DNA of 64,000 bases from Pelomonas sp. V22 (GTDB taxonomy: Bacteria; Pseudomonadota; Gammaproteobacteria; Burkholderiales; Burkholderiaceae_C): assembly GCF_030014915.1 (NCBI RefSeq), contig NZ_JAGIXS010000004.1, positions 248,001-312,000 on the forward strand, in the 5' to 3' direction. Position 1 is the first letter of the stretch. Each line of letters begins with the position of its first letter. The notes under the pieces are model-generated. The model searched no databases and was not told the DNA's origin. It saw nothing but the letters and a program-made list of their open reading frames with translations. Positions 62,547-64,000 of the stretch are shown in pieces. The translations under genes were made by a program, and so were the position numbers.

Positions 62547-64000
62547 ATGCAAAAGCCCTTCTACCCGATCATCTACGTGCGCGGCTATGCCATGACCGAG
62601 GCCGAGCGCAACGAAACCGCCGCTGACCCGTTCTGCGGCTTCAACCTCGGCTCCACGGTGTTCCGTGCCAATCCGAACAAGCACGAGCCGGCCAAGAAGT
62701 TCGTGTTCGAGTCGCCACTCTTGCGGCTCTCGGCCGAGTACGGCTACAGCGATGTCTACGAGAACGGCCTCGACATCCTCGATCCCGACTGGCGCCCCCG
62801 CACCCGCCTGAACGGCCAGCCCAACCTGGGCATCCCGGCCAGCTCGGTGATCATCTACCGCTACTACGACGAAGGCTCGACCTTGCTCGGCGATGGCGAG
62901 GCCCGCAAGATCGAGCGCTACTGCCAGGGCCTGTCGGACCTGATCCTGCGAGCGCGCGAGCTGGTGCTGGCGCAAGAAGCTGGCGCCATGAAACCCGCCG
63001 ACTTCCGCTGCTACCTGGTGGCGCATTCCATGGGCGGCCTGGTGGTGCGCGGCTTTCTGCAGAACCCGCAGCTCGGCAGCGACGAGGCCCGCCAGGCGGT
63101 CGACAAGATCTTCACCTACGCCACGCCGCACAACGGCATCGAGGCCGCCGGCCGCAATGTGCCCACCTGGCTCTCGCTCAACGAGATCAACACCTTCAGC
63201 CGCGAGCGCATGGCCGGCTTCCTGAACCTGCAGGCCGCGTTCGAGCGCTACAAGCGGGTCGACTTCCTGCCGGCAGCGGCCTTCCCCATTGAGCGCATCT
63301 TCTGCATGGTGGGCACCAACCGCGACGACTACGACGTGGCCATGGGCCTGTCGCGCGCCTTCGCCGGCCATGGCAGCGACGGGCTCGTGAAGGTGGACAA
63401 CGCCTCGGTCTGGGGGCTGGACCGCAACAACAACATCAGCGGCACGGCCGCCACCGCCTACTGCTACCGCACGCATTCCGGACCCTTCGGTATCGTCAAC
63501 AGCGAGGAGGCCTACCAGAACCTCGCCCGCTTCCTGTTCGGCGATGTGCGCGTGGACCTGTGGATGGAGGTCGACGAAGTGCGGCTGCCGGCGGCCATCG
63601 AAGACAGGGCCGTTGAGGTCCAGGCCCTCTACCAGTTCGAGCTGCTGGCGCGGCCACGTGGCAAGCGCTGGTACCTGAGCCGGCGCGTGGCCGAGGAAGA
63701 TTCCCCCGCCTGCCGCAGCCATGCCGAGCTGACGCAGAAGCAGGCCCTGGGCGGCAACCTGGTCTATCTGTCCACGGTTTTTCTGGCCAACAAGGCCAAG
63801 GTCTCGACGGTGGACCGCACGCTGGCCTATGCGATGGACGTGGCCGTGCGCGTGCCCGACTACGTGATCGACCGCCGCTTCTGGGCAGACCAGCATTTCG
63901 AGGGCAGCCATCTGTTCCGCGACAGCCTCCTGATCTCGCTGGAGCCCCCGGCCGAGGAAGGCCAGGCCTGGAAGGTGATGCACAGCTGGGAGAGCCAGCA
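62547..64000 (+). CDS. Alpha/beta-hydrolase (esterase/lipase-like) protein, partial
   Basis: The frame is open for 484 codons to the window edge. An N-terminal hydrolase domain has PIIYVRGYAM (oxyanion region) and the nucleophile elbow VAHSMGGLVVRG (Ser near residue 160). The strand TYATPHNGIEA follows, and HGSDGLVKVDNA with THSGPFG (candidate catalytic His) is further on. This is the PGAP1/lipase-like pattern. The C-terminal half (from about residue 330) looks like a beta-rich accessory domain and is unfinished. There is no signal peptide, so it acts in the cytoplasm or is exported by another route. Confidence 0.8.
   Translation, partial: MQKPFYPIIYVRGYAMTEAERNETAADPFCGFNLGSTVFRANPNKHEPAKKFVFESPLLRLSAEYGYSDVYENGLDILDPDWRPRTRLNGQPNLGIPASSVIIYRYYDEGSTLLGDGEARKIERYCQGLSDLILRARELVLAQEAGAMKPADFRCYLVAHSMGGLVVRGFLQNPQLGSDEARQAVDKIFTYATPHNGIEAAGRNVPTWLSLNEINTFSRERMAGFLNLQAAFERYKRVDFLPAAAFPIERIFCMVGTNRDDYDVAMGLSRAFAGHGSDGLVKVDNASVWGLDRNNNISGTAATAYCYRTHSGPFGIVNSEEAYQNLARFLFGDVRVDLWMEVDEVRLPAAIEDRAVEVQALYQFELLARPRGKRWYLSRRVAEEDSPACRSHAELTQKQALGGNLVYLSTVFLANKAKVSTVDRTLAYAMDVAVRVPDYVIDRRFWADQHFEGSHLFRDSLLISLEPPAEEGQAWKVMHSWESQ

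Noticed and set aside
61872-63983. Minus-strand open frame of 703 codons
   Set aside because: It lies opposite the Mn exporter and the hydrolase, shows the Gln/His/Ala/Gly-rich composition of high-GC shadow frames and has no domain motifs.

Overview
The window is a high-GC stretch packed with genes, with many ATGA/GTGA start-stop overlaps. It looks like the chromosome of a betaproteobacterium of the order Burkholderiales, in the Roseateles/Mitsuaria/Rubrivivax range. That placement is inference from codon and GC style, the PEP-CTERM protein, the REP-like hairpin element, the bufferin operon and the form II aerobic CO-dehydrogenase-type cluster. No rRNA, tRNA, CRISPR array, integrase or complete insertion sequence was seen. 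The left-most gene (propeller sensor) and the right-most gene (esterase/lipase-like) run off the window.

Layout. 1-5.5 kb holds signalling genes: a truncated beta-propeller sensor and a LuxR regulator on the minus strand, then a divergent NarL-type response regulator and 7TM histidine kinase. 5.6-22.9 kb and 25.7-29.3 kb appear to form a murein (peptidoglycan) utilisation locus. It has a TonB-dependent receptor; a six-gene operon of sugar kinase, AmiD-like lipoprotein amidase and peptide ABC transporter (without a binding protein); a divergent serine hydrolase lipoprotein; and an operon murQ - small transposase-type HTH protein - AmpG-like permease - NagX-like membrane protein - DigH-like glycosidase. 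A separate operon encodes a secreted lysozyme-fold protein with SH3-like modules. Three intergenic operator-like sites at 8638, 22924 and 29493 share the 7-mer TGGTCTA/TAGACCA, the half-site of DasR/NagR-type amino-sugar regulators, and would tie the parts into one regulon. No such regulator gene lies in the window.

Embedded in this locus at 23.0-25.6 kb is a bufferin operon (bufABC plus a peroxiredoxin), with a strong terminator-like hairpin between the precursor gene and the modifying enzyme. 29.6-31.5 kb is a soluble TPR histidine kinase. 31.7-38.8 kb is a GntR (FCD)-linked second peptide ABC transporter, complete with binding protein, next to an amidase-signature enzyme. 38.8-44.5 kb carries a GNAT, two GSTs, a membrane-anchored receiver protein next to a membrane Ser/Thr kinase, and a tandem pair of secreted His-rich paralogues.

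44.5-47.0 kb is a three-gene exported amine-oxidation module (Tat flavoprotein amine oxidase, cytochrome c, RidA with a signal peptide). 47.0-54.4 kb is a form II CO-dehydrogenase/xanthine-dehydrogenase-family cluster (XdhC divergent from coxSLM-D-E-G). 54.4-61.6 kb holds an EAL phosphodiesterase, regulators, an SDR/LysR divergent pair, a GST, a type II NADH dehydrogenase, a DUF1697 protein and two VOC proteins. 61.7-62.5 kb is a yybP-ykoY manganese riboswitch in front of a UPF0016/MneA-type manganese exporter. The window ends in an alpha/beta hydrolase whose ribosome-binding site sits in a hairpin.
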